NCBI RefSeq assembly: GCF_002294995.1
Contig: NZ_NSGF01000001.1
Span: 372,001-436,000, forward strand
Direction: 5' to 3'
Source: Mesorhizobium sp. WSM3860
Lineage (GTDB): Bacteria > Pseudomonadota > Alphaproteobacteria > Rhizobiales > Rhizobiaceae
DNA length: 64,000 nucleotides
Part shown: piece by piece, positions 1 through 7,883 of the stretch
How positions within the stretch are numbered: the stretch's first letter is position 1
How the letters are laid out: every line of letters begins with the position of its first letter
Notes under the pieces: generated by a model
The model's database searches: none
Told to the model about the DNA's origin: nothing
What the model saw: only the letters and a program-made list of their open reading frames with translations
Translations under genes and position numbers: made by a program

Positions 1-684
1 GGGTCGCGTCTTGACGTCGAGATAGCCGTGTTCGGCTGTGGCATGGATGGTGCCGGGCAGGTCGAACTCCTTCTCGGCGCCCTCCCGCACCCAGCGGCGC
101 AGCCGCTTCAGCGCCACCTTGATGTTGCGGGTGCCAAGCTCGACCGCGTCGTCGAAGTTCTTGAACTCGCGCTTGTCCCACACCTTCACGGCACGGCGGT
201 GACGGCTTTCGTGCTGACCGACACGCACGCCTTCTGGATTATAGCCATAGGCGCCGAAGGGCGAGGTGCCGCCTGTGCCGATCCATTTCGAACCGCCCTG
301 GTGGCGACCCTTTTGCTCCTCCAGGCGCTGCTTCAGCGTCGCCATCAGCTTCTCAAAGCCGCCCAGCGCCTCGACCAGCTTTTTCTCCTCTTCGCTTAGG
401 TGCTTTGCGGCAAGCCGGCGCAGCCATTCCTCGGGAATATTGGCGACATCGACGGCGTCCGGGCCGGCGAGCGCTTCGACGCCCTTGAAGACATGCGCGA
501 ACACCTGATCGAAACGGTCGATATGGCGCTCGTCTTTCACCAGGGCAGAGCGGGCGAGGTAGTAAAAACCCTCGACGTCATAGTCGACCAACCCAGCTTC
601 CAGGCCTTCCAGCAGCGACAGATATTCCCTGAGCGAAACGGGAACCCGCGCGGCCTTCAATTCGAGGAAGAAGGGGATGAACAT
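1..684 (-). CDS. VWA-domain CoxE-like protein (3' part missing)
   Basis: Reading the minus strand from the ATG at 684 gives an uninterrupted frame of 228 codons that runs off the left edge. The N-terminus (MFIPFFLELKAARVPVSLRE) and the block ending in a Gly-rich WIGTGGTSPFGAYGYNPEG segment are typical of the CoxE-like VWA family, which works with MoxR AAA+ ATPases in assembly or activation of protein and metal complexes. The VWA domain with its metal-binding site would lie in the missing part. It starts 7 bp after the GNAT gene and downstream of a MoxR gene on the same strand, which supports the call. The substrate is unknown. Confidence 0.8.
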   Translation of the reverse strand, partial: MFIPFFLELKAARVPVSLREYLSLLEGLEAGLVDYDVEGFYYLARSALVKDERHIDRFDQVFAHVFKGVEALAGPDAVDVANIPEEWLRRLAAKHLSEEEKKLVEALGGFEKLMATLKQRLEEQKGRHQGGSKWIGTGGTSPFGAYGYNPEGVRVGQHESRHRRAVKVWDKREFKNFDDAVELGTRNIKVALKRLRRWVREGAEKEFDLPGTIHATAEHGYLDVKTRP

Positions 685-691
685 TTGCGCT

Positions 692-1138
692 TTATAGCAA
701 ATCGTATTCGATGAAGCCCGTCCGCCGCGCGACACGGTCATACAGCCGGCGTGCGGTGGCGTTGGTTTCGTGCGTCATCCAGTAGACGTTCTTGACGCCG
801 ATCTTGCCGGCCTCGTCCTGCACAGCTTTGATCAACGCCGCGCCAACACCCTTGCCGCGCATCTCAGGGTCGGCGAACAAATCCTGCAGATAGCAGTTGT
901 TGACCTCTGACCAGCAGGACCGGTGATAGAGATAGTGCGTCAGGCCTACGGCCTTGCCGTCGAGCGTGGCGATGAAACCCTTCGGCTCGAACTCACCAGG
1001 CGTGAACAAGCGTTTCCACGTGACGTCATAAACCGCGTCCGGCAGCTTGGTCTCATAAAAGGTGAGGTAGGCGGTCCACAGGCGGCGCCAGTCGGCGTGA
1101 TCGGACTCGGCAAGCGGGCGAACAGTGGTCTCGGGCAT
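692..1138 (-). CDS. GNAT family N-acetyltransferase
   Basis: 148 residues with a GNAT fold: the acetyl-CoA binding motif appears as DPEMRGKGVGAALI (R/Q-x-x-G-x-G/A) and is followed by the C-terminal YWMTHETNATARRLYDR segment typical of small-molecule or peptide acetyltransferases. The start at 1138 is chosen for the strong GGAGGAAAAA Shine-Dalgarno directly upstream; a longer frame exists but lacks such a site. The gene sits between moxR and the VWA gene on the same strand, probably one transcript. The acceptor substrate cannot be told from sequence. Confidence 0.88.
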   Translation of the reverse strand: MPETTVRPLAESDHADWRRLWTAYLTFYETKLPDAVYDVTWKRLFTPGEFEPKGFIATLDGKAVGLTHYLYHRSCWSEVNNCYLQDLFADPEMRGKGVGAALIKAVQDEAGKIGVKNVYWMTHETNATARRLYDRVARRTGFIEYDLL

Positions 1139-1217
1139 TTTTTCCTCCAATGCTTTGGGTCCGAAGCTGCGACGGCGGCCGCTTGCCGGCAACGGTCCAC
1201 AGCAGGAGAAAGCGCTA

Positions 1218-2054
1218 TTACTGGCGCCTGGCCATGAAGGCCAGGCGTTCGAAGAGGTGCACGTCCTGCTCGTTCTTGAGCAGCGCGCCATGCAGCTTCG
1301 GCAACATGTTCTTCGGATCGGCGCGGAGATCCTCCGGCGCGATGTCGTCGGCGACCAGCAAGCGGATCCAGTCGAGCGCCTCGGAGGTGGATGGTTTCTT
1401 CTTCAGCCCGGGCACGTCGCGGATCTCGTAGAACTGGGTGAGTGCGGCCCGCACGAGATTCTGCTTGATGCCGGGATAATGCACGTCGACGATCCGGTGC
1501 AGCGTCTCGATATCGGGGAAGCGGATATAGTGGAAAAAGCAGCGGCGCAGAAAGGCGTCCGGCAGCTCCTTCTCGTTGTTGGAGGTGATGATGACGATGG
1601 GCCGAAATTCGGCGCGGATGGTCTCGCCGGTCTCGTAGACGAAGAACTCCATCCGGTCGAGTTCCTGCAGGAGATCATTCGGGAATTCGATGTCGGCCTT
1701 GTCGATCTCGTCGATCAGGAGAACGACCTTTTTCGGTGCCGCGAAGGCGTCCCACAGCTTGCCGCGCTTGATGTAATTCCTGATGTCGCTGAACCGGTCG
1801 TCGCCGAGCTGGCTGTCGCGCAGCCGCGAGACGGCGTCATACTCGTAGAGGCCCTGCTGCGCCTTGGTGGTCGATTTGACGTTCCATTCGATGAAATCGA
1901 GGCCGAGCGCCGCCGCCACCTGGCGGGCGAGTTCAGTCTTGCCGGTGCCTGGCTCGCCCTTGACCAGCAACGGTCGCTCCAGTGCGATCGCGGCGTTGAC
2001 CGCCACCATCAAATCCTTGTCGGCGACGTAAGCCGCGGTGCCTTCGAAACGCAT
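1218..2054 (-). CDS. MoxR-type AAA+ ATPase
   Basis: 278 residues. Walker A is GEPGTGKT at about residues 33-40, Walker B is LLIDEIDKAD at about 112-121, and sensor 1 appears as IITSNNEKELP followed by DAFLRRCFF, the MoxR-family arrangement. These ATPases act as chaperones with VWA partners; the likely partner is the CoxE-like protein encoded two genes downstream. The start at 2054 has AGGAGAAGAA just upstream. Only general maturation or complex-remodelling activity can be inferred. Confidence 0.9.
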   Translation of the reverse strand: MRFEGTAAYVADKDLMVAVNAAIALERPLLVKGEPGTGKTELARQVAAALGLDFIEWNVKSTTKAQQGLYEYDAVSRLRDSQLGDDRFSDIRNYIKRGKLWDAFAAPKKVVLLIDEIDKADIEFPNDLLQELDRMEFFVYETGETIRAEFRPIVIITSNNEKELPDAFLRRCFFHYIRFPDIETLHRIVDVHYPGIKQNLVRAALTQFYEIRDVPGLKKKPSTSEALDWIRLLVADDIAPEDLRADPKNMLPKLHGALLKNEQDVHLFERLAFMARRQ

Positions 2055-2204
2055 TTCTTCTCCTGATCGTTCGGCCGCGACCGTAAGGACGCTGCCCAGG
2101 CTGTGCAAGGCGTAGCAACGCCGCAAGGCCCACGACGCAAATTTTGCCGGCGCTTGGACCGGTGTCCTTCTGGCGCTCGCTCAACCATCGGCCTATATTG
2201 GTTT

Positions 2205-2365
2205 TGGCGGTCTGCGCTTCCCGGCCGGAGAAACTTATCCCCGGGGCCTTATCGATCCTTAGGGAGCTGTCCCTGGGAAGACCCGTGGGTTTTCTCACAC
2301 GGCGCCCACCTACTTTGTAGGCACCCGGGATCGACCTCTCCACCGGTTGTGTGGATCGCCACTCT
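2205..2365 (+). ncRNA. ssrS: 6S RNA
   Basis: The 389-bp gap between the MoxR gene and the cyclo-ligase gene holds a long imperfect hairpin. CCGGCCGGAGA at 2221-2231 pairs with TCTCCACCGG at 2337-2346. The central part contains TTATCCCCGGGG, then GATCCTTAGGGAGC, and the 3' strand has CACCCGGGATCGACC. This is the alphaproteobacterial 6S RNA pattern, a regulator that binds sigma70-RNA polymerase. Its place directly upstream of a ygfA-type gene is the conserved arrangement. A weak -10-like CTATAT lies near 2193. Ends are approximate. Confidence 0.85.
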
Positions 2366-2443
2366 CCCGTTTTTGAAATTGATGCGGTAGAAAGCGTCGC
2401 TCCTGCAACTTCGTCCGGATACGACCTTTTCTAACGTCTGCGC

Positions 2444-3031
2444 ATGACCTCAACAAAAGACCTGAAAAAACAGCTTCGCAAGGAAGCTCTGGCGCGGCGG
2501 GATGCGCTGGACGAATTCTGGCGGGTCGAGATCGCGCTCGAAATGGCCGAGACGGCGCGTGACCAGATCGCCGTCGAACCGGGCCAGATCGTCTCCGGCT
2601 TCTGGCCGATGCGCTCCGAGGTCGATGTGCGGCCGCTGATGTTCGCGCTGCGCGAGAAAGGCGCCAGGCTTTGCCTCCCGGCGATCCTCGACAAGACAAC
2701 CATCGTCTTCCGCGAGCTGGTGCGCGGCGCGCCAATGGTCGAGATGGGTTTCGGCACGGTCGGACCGCACGAGGAGGCCGAAGAGCTCGACCCCTCGCTC
2801 ATGTTTGTTCCGCTCGCGGCTTTCGACGCGCGCGGCCACCGCATCGGCTACGGCGCCGGCTATTACGACCGGGCGATCGCCAGGCTGGCCGACAAGGGGC
2901 TGACGCCACGGCTGGTCGGCATCGCCTTCGACTGCCAGGAGGTTTCGATGGTGCCGGATGAAAACCACGACGTGATCATCCCGGAAATACTCACCGAGAG
3001 CGGGTTGCGCCGGTTCACGCCGCAATTGTAG
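2444..3031 (+). CDS. 5-formyltetrahydrofolate cyclo-ligase
   Basis: 195 residues, the usual length for this cytoplasmic enzyme, which converts 5-formyl-THF to 5,10-methenyl-THF with ATP. The signature GYGAGYYDRAIARL is present near residue 140, with the conserved N-terminal KKQLRKEALARRD segment and the C-terminal VPDENHDVIIPEI segment. It follows the 6S RNA on the same strand; in many proteobacteria the two are co-transcribed. The phosphoesterase gene follows after 78 bp. Confidence 0.93.
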   Translation: MTSTKDLKKQLRKEALARRDALDEFWRVEIALEMAETARDQIAVEPGQIVSGFWPMRSEVDVRPLMFALREKGARLCLPAILDKTTIVFRELVRGAPMVEMGFGTVGPHEEAEELDPSLMFVPLAAFDARGHRIGYGAGYYDRAIARLADKGLTPRLVGIAFDCQEVSMVPDENHDVIIPEILTESGLRRFTPQL

Positions 3032-3109
3032 AAAAGCGGTTGAGAAACGCATGATCTTTTGCGGAAAGTCATGCAGCTTTTGCTTGGCGGACTTTCGACG
3101 CGGGATCGT

Positions 3110-3934
3110 ATGAGACTTCTCTTCCTCGGCGACATGGTCGGAAAAACTGGGCGCACGGCGGTGTGGGAACAGCTGCCGGGCTTGATCTCCGACTTCAAGC
3201 TCGACTTCGTCATCGTCAACGGCGAGAACGCCGCCGGCGGCTTCGGCATCACCGAAGAGATATTTCGCGAGACGATCGCGGCGGGCGCGGATGTCGTCAC
3301 CACCGGCAACCATGTCTGGGACCAGCGCGACGCGCTGGTCTTCGCGCCGCGCGAGGAGCGCTTCCTGCGCCCCTCCAATTTTCCGAAGGGCACGCCGGGG
3401 CGCGGTTCCGGCGTCTATATCGCCAGGAACGGAGCGCGCGTGCTGGTCGCCAACATCATGGGCCGCGTCTTCATGCATCCCGAGCTCGACGACCCGTTCC
3501 AGGCCGGCGAGCGCGAGCTTGCCGCCTGTCCGCTTGGCGAGCAGGCCGACGCGGCGGTGATCGATTTCCATGCCGAGGCGACTTCGGAAAAGATGTGCTT
3601 CGCGCATTTCGTCGACGGCCGCGCCAGCCTTGTGGTCGGCACCCACACGCACCAGCCGACCGCCGATCATCAGATACTCAACGGCGGCACCGCCTATATT
3701 TCGGACGCCGGCATGTGCGGCGACTATGATTCCTCGCTCGGCATGGACAAGGAAGAGCCGCTCAACCGCTTCCTGTCGAAAGTGCCGAAGGGCCGCTTCG
3801 AGGCGGCGAATGGACCGGCGACGCTCTGCGGCGTCGGCGTGGAACTCTCCGACCGCACCGGGCTCGCCGAGAAGATCGCGCCGTTTCGCCGCGGGCCGAG
3901 ACTGGAGGAAACCGCGCCGTCCTTCTGGTCGTGA
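3110..3934 (+). CDS. YmdB-like metallophosphoesterase (TIGR00282 family)
   Basis: 274 residues from the ATG at 3110. The start is chosen because family members begin with a MRLLFLGDMVGKTGR-type sequence; a longer in-frame extension upstream looks non-coding. Metal-binding motifs are visible in order: GDMVGKTGR, NGENAAGG, TGNHVWDQ and GTHTHQPT. Relatives hydrolyse cyclic nucleotides or other phosphodiesters in the cytoplasm. It follows the cyclo-ligase on the same strand, a common rhizobial order, and may share its transcript. The exact substrate is unknown. Confidence 0.87.
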   Translation: MRLLFLGDMVGKTGRTAVWEQLPGLISDFKLDFVIVNGENAAGGFGITEEIFRETIAAGADVVTTGNHVWDQRDALVFAPREERFLRPSNFPKGTPGRGSGVYIARNGARVLVANIMGRVFMHPELDDPFQAGERELAACPLGEQADAAVIDFHAEATSEKMCFAHFVDGRASLVVGTHTHQPTADHQILNGGTAYISDAGMCGDYDSSLGMDKEEPLNRFLSKVPKGRFEAANGPATLCGVGVELSDRTGLAEKIAPFRRGPRLEETAPSFWS

Positions 3935-4014
3935 CATTGATATGAGCACCGGTCGTACCTAACTGGCGACGAAACCCGTGAAAACTGCTCTAGATCGTAG
4001 AGGGGACGACCTCC

Positions 4015-4782
4015 ATGCAGCTTGTCGAGTTCCTGGCGCCGCACTTTGCCTTTGTCTCCGATCCCACAGCGTGGATCGCACTGCTCACGCTGGTGGTGCT
4101 GGAGGTGGTGCTCGGCATCGACAATCTGATCTTCATCTCGATCCTGACCAACAAGCTGCCGGAAGCGCAGCGCGCCCGCGCCCGCAAACTCGGCATCTCG
4201 GCGGCACTGGGCATGCGGCTGGTGCTGCTCGCCACGATCTCGATCATCGTGCAATTGACGACGCCGGTGTTCACGGCGTTCGGGCATGGCTTTTCCTGGC
4301 GCGACCTGATCCTGATCGCCGGCGGCCTGTTCCTTGTCTGGAAGGCGACCAAGGAAATCCACCACACGGTCGATCCGCAGGATCATCAGGACTCGATGGT
4401 GGGCGGCACACTGCAGATGAGCCTGGCCGGCGCGATCTTCCAGATCCTGCTGCTTGATCTCGTCTTCTCGATCGATTCCATCATCACCGCCGTCGGCATG
4501 ACCGACGAGATCGCCATCATGTACATCGCTGTCATCGTAGCGGTGAGCGTGATGATGCTGGCCGCGACGCCGCTCGCCAACTTCATCGCCAAGAACCCCA
4601 CAATCGTCATGCTGGCGCTCGGCTTCCTGCTGATGATCGGCATGACGCTGATTGCCGACGGCATGGGCTATCACGTGCCCAAGGGCTACATCTACGCCGC
4701 CATGGGTTTTTCCGCGCTGGTCGAGGGCCTCAACATGCTGGCGCGGCGTCGAAAGAAGCAGCGGTCCGGCGGCGGGCACTAA
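4015..4782 (+). CDS. TerC family integral membrane protein
   Basis: 255 residues with about seven hydrophobic segments. The TerC signatures [14 protein letters not shown] near residue 30 and [18 protein letters not shown] near residue 155 carry the intramembrane acidic residues thought to bind metal ions. The family is linked to tellurite resistance and to metal (manganese) export. A purine-rich GAGGGGACGACCTCC precedes the ATG. Its stop lies 1 bp from the end of the convergent VOC gene. No tellurite operon partners are nearby, so a metal-export role is more likely. Confidence 0.88.
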   Translation: MQLVEFLAPHFAFVSDPTAWIALLTLVVLEVVLGIDNLIFISILTNKLPEAQRARARKLGISAALGMRLVLLATISIIVQLTTPVFTAFGHGFSWRDLILIAGGLFLVWKATKEIHHTVDPQDHQDSMVGGTLQMSLAGAIFQILLLDLVFSIDSIITAVGMTDEIAIMYIAVIVAVSVMMLAATPLANFIAKNPTIVMLALGFLLMIGMTLIADGMGYHVPKGYIYAAMGFSALVEGLNMLARRRKKQRSGGGH

Positions 4783-4783
4783 G

Positions 4784-5173
4784 CTAGGGCAGGTTGATCT
4801 GCCAGGAAACGCCGAAGCGGTCGTTGAGCCAAGCGAAACGGCGGCTGAAGCCGTAATTGCCGGTCGGCATCAGAAACGCGCCGTCCTTGGCCAGCACCCC
4901 GACAATGCGATCGAGCTCCTCCTCGGAGGAACAGTCGACGAAGAGCGAGAACGACGGCGTGAAGGTGAAGGCGTGATGCACGGGGCTGTTGAAGACCATG
5001 ACCTCCGTGCCGCCGATCAAGACGCGGGCCAGCTTGAGCGTCCCTTCGGGTCCGTCCTCACCGGCGCCATAGCGTGTGAGGTCGACGACGCGGCTTTCCG
5101 GAACGGTGTCGCAATAGAGGGTCATGGCCTCCTCGGCCCCATCTTCGAACATCAGAAACGGCGTTACTTTCAC
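4784..5173 (-). CDS. VOC family protein (PhnB-like)
   Basis: 129 residues matching the glyoxalase/VOC fold subfamily often labelled PhnB or 3-demethylubiquinone methyltransferase-like: N-terminal MKVTPFLMFEDGAEEAM, central VMVFNSPVHHAF and C-terminal FGVSWQINLP. The subfamily is usually of unknown substrate. It is 25 bp downstream of the SRPBCC gene on the same strand and divergent from an ArsR regulator, a common three-gene module, so it is probably controlled by that regulator. Confidence 0.85.
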   Translation of the reverse strand: MKVTPFLMFEDGAEEAMTLYCDTVPESRVVDLTRYGAGEDGPEGTLKLARVLIGGTEVMVFNSPVHHAFTFTPSFSLFVDCSSEEELDRIVGVLAKDGAFLMPTGNYGFSRRFAWLNDRFGVSWQINLP

Positions 5174-5198
5174 GGCCGGCCTCCTTGCTCAGAGGGGG

Positions 5199-5681
5199 TC
5201 AAATGTTGGTCTCGTTGGCCGGCTCGCCTTTCATCTCGGCGCGATAGTAGCCGTCGCGCAAATTGATGCCGTATTCGAGATAGGCCTTCATGCAGGCGAG
5301 CATCTGCGACCAGCCCTCGCAATTGAGGTAGGATTTCTTAAGGCCGATCTCGCCTTCGTGCCAGCCGGCCTCGGCGATGGTGACGAAGGTGCCGCCGTCG
5401 TCCAACGGCTCGAAATTCATCTCGATGCGCGTCTTGTAGGCCGGCTTGCCTTCAGTGTCGGTCGCGTCCCAGCGCAGCACGATGCGCTTGTCCTTGATCA
5501 CCTCGTCGACCTCGACCGGCACCGTTTTCCACCAGGTGACGGTGGTGCCGGCGACCAGTGGAGCGGAGGCGCCGCCAATGGTGGTGAAATAGCCGCTGAG
5601 CTTCGTCGGGTTGATCACGGCGTCGAAGACCTCGGCGACCGGCTTGCCGATGCGTCCGGAAATCCTGAATCCAAGAGACAT
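5199..5681 (-). CDS. SRPBCC (AHSA1-type) domain protein
   Basis: 160 residues from ATG 5681. A GTG two codons upstream (5687) is possible, but the AAGGAG ribosome-binding site is better spaced for the ATG. Features of the AHSA1/START-like fold include ISGRIGKPVAEVFDAV at the N-terminus and the WDATDTEGKPAYKTRIEMNF strand pair. Family members bind small hydrophobic ligands; the ligand is unknown. The gene is divergent from the ArsR regulator with a perfect inverted repeat in the 51-bp gap. Confidence 0.85.
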   Translation of the reverse strand: MSLGFRISGRIGKPVAEVFDAVINPTKLSGYFTTIGGASAPLVAGTTVTWWKTVPVEVDEVIKDKRIVLRWDATDTEGKPAYKTRIEMNFEPLDDGGTFVTIAEAGWHEGEIGLKKSYLNCEGWSQMLACMKAYLEYGINLRDGYYRAEMKGEPANETNI

Positions 5682-5714
5682 ATCCACAGCTCCTTCCTTG
5701 CCGCCCGAAACGAT

Positions 5715-5734
5715 ATGTTATAGGAATATAACAT
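5715..5734. promoter_or_regulatory. Perfect inverted repeat, likely ArsR operator
   Basis: ATGTTATA-GGAA-TATAACAT is a perfect 8-bp inverted repeat in the gap between the divergent SRPBCC and ArsR genes. Its right end overlaps the ArsR start codon at 5733, so a bound dimer would cover the regulator's own translation start and the -10 regions of both genes. Assignment as the ArsR operator is inference from position and symmetry. Confidence 0.65.
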
Positions 5735-6056
5735 GTCAAGCCAAACCTCGGAAGATCGTATTTTCAAGGCCTTGGCGCACTCGCGCCGGCGCGAGCTGCT
5801 CGATCGGCTCAAGGATCAGCCGCAGACCACCGGGGCGCTCTGCGAGGCTTTCCCAGACATGGACCGCTGCACGGTCATGATGCATCTGAAGGTGCTGGAA
5901 GAGGCCGATCTGGTCGTGGCGAGGCGCGAGGGGCGCGAGCGCTGGAACCATCTCAACGCGCTGCCGATCAAGCAGATCCACGACCGCTGGATCAGCCAAT
6001 ATGCCGGCCACGCGATCAGCATCCTCGACCGGCTGAAATCGGATCTGGAGGGATGA
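5733..6056 (+). CDS. ArsR family transcriptional regulator
   Basis: 107 residues with a winged helix-turn-helix: EDRIFKALAHSRRRELLDRL, TTGALCEAF as the helix before recognition and DRCTVMMHLKVLEEADLV as the recognition region, then the wing ARREGRERWN. It lacks the CxC metal-binding motif of true arsenic sensors, so it probably senses something else. It is divergent from the SRPBCC-VOC pair it likely represses. The ATG at 5733 sits inside the operator palindrome with no Shine-Dalgarno, suggesting a leaderless or near-leaderless mRNA. Confidence 0.87.
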   Translation: MSSQTSEDRIFKALAHSRRRELLDRLKDQPQTTGALCEAFPDMDRCTVMMHLKVLEEADLVVARREGRERWNHLNALPIKQIHDRWISQYAGHAISILDRLKSDLEG

Positions 6057-6279
6057 TGCCGCGTTGCAAGGGTAATCTCGTCTGCCCGCCGTCAGGGTCG
6101 ACGGTCCGGCTGGACGAATTGAGCCGATTTAACTATAAGCCGGCCATTCCGACAGAGAGCGCCGCCGGCCTTCGCAGGGCATGCTTGCAGCGTTCTGAAA
6201 TTTTAGATTCGAGCATTTGCCGATGCCGGGTGATCGCGCCCGGCAGAAAAATGCTCTAGCCGAACACGACAGGGGTGCC

Positions 6280-7029
6280 ATGGCTGGCCATTCGCAGTTC
6301 AAGAACATCATGCACCGCAAGGGCCGCCAGGACGCGGTGCGGTCGAAAATGTTTTCCAAGCTGGCACGCGAAATCACCGTCGCCGCCAAGACCGGCACGC
6401 CGGACCCGGCGATGAACCCGCGGCTGCGCCTTGCGGTGCAGAACGCCAAGGCCGTGTCGATGCCGAAGGACAACATCCAGCGCGCCATCAACAAGGCGTC
6501 TGCCGGCGATGCCGAGAACTACGAAGCCGTGCGCTACGAAGGCTACGGTCCCGGCGGCGTAGCGCTGATCGTCGAGGTGCTGACGGACAATCGCAACCGC
6601 TCGGCGTCCAATGTGCGCGCCGCCTTCACCAAGGCCGGCGGGGCGCTCGGCGAAACCGGCTCGGTGTCGTTCATGTGGAACCGTGTCGGCGAGATCTATT
6701 ACCCCGCTTCGGCCGGCAGCGCCGACAAGGTCATGGAAGCCGCGATCGAGGCCGGTGCCGACGATGTGGAGTCGGACGAGGAAGGCCACACCGTCTATTG
6801 CAGCTTCGAAAATCTCGGCGAGGTATCGAAGTCGCTCGAAGCCGCGCTCGGCGAGGCGGAGTCGGTCAAGCCGATCTGGCAGCCGCAGAACAACGTCCCG
6901 GTCGATGAAGAACGGGCGCAGTCGCTGATGAAGCTAGTCGCCACCCTCGAGGACGACGACGACGTGCAGAGCGTGTACGCCAATTTCGAGGTCGACGACG
7001 AAACGATGGCCAAGCTCAGCGCGGCCTGA
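6280..7029 (+). CDS. YebC/PmpR family regulatory protein
   Basis: 249 residues beginning [18 protein letters not shown], the conserved N-terminus of the YebC/TACO1 family, which sets the start at 6280. Other family blocks are [12 protein letters not shown] and [14 protein letters not shown]. Members are DNA-binding or ribosome-associated factors; some help translate proline-rich stretches. In many bacteria yebC lies directly before ruvC, but here the ruv genes are some 18 kb away. About 220 bp upstream holds no recognised gene. Confidence 0.92.
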   Translation: MAGHSQFKNIMHRKGRQDAVRSKMFSKLAREITVAAKTGTPDPAMNPRLRLAVQNAKAVSMPKDNIQRAINKASAGDAENYEAVRYEGYGPGGVALIVEVLTDNRNRSASNVRAAFTKAGGALGETGSVSFMWNRVGEIYYPASAGSADKVMEAAIEAGADDVESDEEGHTVYCSFENLGEVSKSLEAALGEAESVKPIWQPQNNVPVDEERAQSLMKLVATLEDDDDVQSVYANFEVDDETMAKLSAA

Positions 7030-7039
7030 TCGCTGACAT

Positions 7040-7372
7040 ATGAGCGAAGCTCAATCCGACATGAGCGAGAAGCCGCTGCCTGCCATCCGCATCACCTACT
7101 GCACGCAATGCCAATGGCTGCTGCGCGCCGGCTGGATGGCGCAAGAGCTTCTGTCGACCTTCGGCACCGATCTCGGCGAGGTGACGCTGGTGCCAGGCAC
7201 CGGCGGCATCTTCACGATCTCCTGCAACGACCAGCTTATCTGGGAGCGCAAGCGCGACGGCGGTTTTCCGGACGCGGCGAAGCTCAAGCAGCTGGTCCGC
7301 GATATCATCGACCCGGAGCGTGACCTGGGACACGCCGACCGCAAAACGCACAAGAAGACAGACCCTGCCTGA
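7040..7372 (+). CDS. SelT/SelW/SelH family protein (Cys-type)
   Basis: 110 residues. The thioredoxin-like Rdx fold is marked by ITYCTQCQWLLRAGWMAQEL, with a CxxC pair where eukaryotic homologues carry Cys-x-x-Sec. The later PGTGGIFTISCNDQLIWERK and FPDAAKLKQLVRD blocks fit. A redox role is inferred for the family but no substrate is known. The ATG lies 11 bp after yebC; a second in-frame ATG at 7061 is possible. A hairpin with T-rich tail overlaps its stop codon. Confidence 0.85.
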   Translation: MSEAQSDMSEKPLPAIRITYCTQCQWLLRAGWMAQELLSTFGTDLGEVTLVPGTGGIFTISCNDQLIWERKRDGGFPDAAKLKQLVRDIIDPERDLGHADRKTHKKTDPA

Positions 7373-7385
7373 GGCGGGGTTCTTT
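7362..7385 (+). terminator. Rho-independent terminator after SelT-like gene
   Basis: ACCCTGCC-TGA-GGCGGGGT forms an 8-bp stem with one G-T pair, followed by TCTTT. The loop is the stop codon of the SelT-like gene, so the terminator is embedded in the end of the coding region. Confidence 0.6.
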
Positions 7386-7405
7386 GTACTCGCTGGCCGT
7401 TCTCT

Positions 7406-7882
7406 TCAAGTCAGCGCCAGAATGAAGCAGGCCATCGCCACGATCGCGGTGATGGTGCGGACGTGGTTCCACATCACCCATTGGCTCAGATGGTTCGCCC
7501 ACACGGCGGCGCCGGTGCTGCTGGCCGGGTCGACGGCGGCCAGCGCGTTGTTGAGCGGTACGTTGAAGACCATGGTCACGATCGGGTTGCCGACGAGATA
7601 AATTACGGCGCCGGCAAGCAGCCAGTACGAGCCCGATTGGCTCCAGCCCATGATGCCGGCGGCAATCAGCACCAGGCAGATGAGGCCGGTGCCGAAAAGC
7701 GCTGTCATGAAGGCGGGCGTAATCACCGTGATGTTGATCGAATTCATCGCTGCGATGCCGGCTGGGACGGGCAGCCTGGCAAGCGCCGCCATGACGAAAT
7801 TGGAAAAGGCGAAGAAGACGCCGCCAAGCACGCCGGAGCCGATCGCGGCAATAAAGGTGAGGGCGGGAAGAAGTTTCATCAT
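7406..7882 (-). CDS. DUF1772 membrane protein
   Basis: 158 residues with four hydrophobic segments and the DUF1772 pattern: GVFFAFSNFVMAALARLP at the first helix, NSINITVITPAFM, and NVPLNNALA near the C-terminal half, then WNHVRTITA. The fold is shared with anthrone oxygenase-like proteins, but bacterial members are mostly uncharacterised. It follows the NmrA-like gene by 1 bp, forming an operon divergent from a TetR regulator. Confidence 0.85.
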   Translation of the reverse strand: MMKLLPALTFIAAIGSGVLGGVFFAFSNFVMAALARLPVPAGIAAMNSINITVITPAFMTALFGTGLICLVLIAAGIMGWSQSGSYWLLAGAVIYLVGNPIVTMVFNVPLNNALAAVDPASSTGAAVWANHLSQWVMWNHVRTITAIVAMACFILALT

Positions 7883-7883
7883 C

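Noticed and set aside
2450..3949. 499-codon minus-strand frame across the cyclo-ligase and phosphoesterase genes
   Set aside because: Shadow frame; the plus-strand genes have conserved catalytic motifs.
6053..6259. 68-codon frame between the ArsR gene and yebC
   Set aside because: Overlaps the arsR stop by chance; no recognisable protein or ribosome-binding site.
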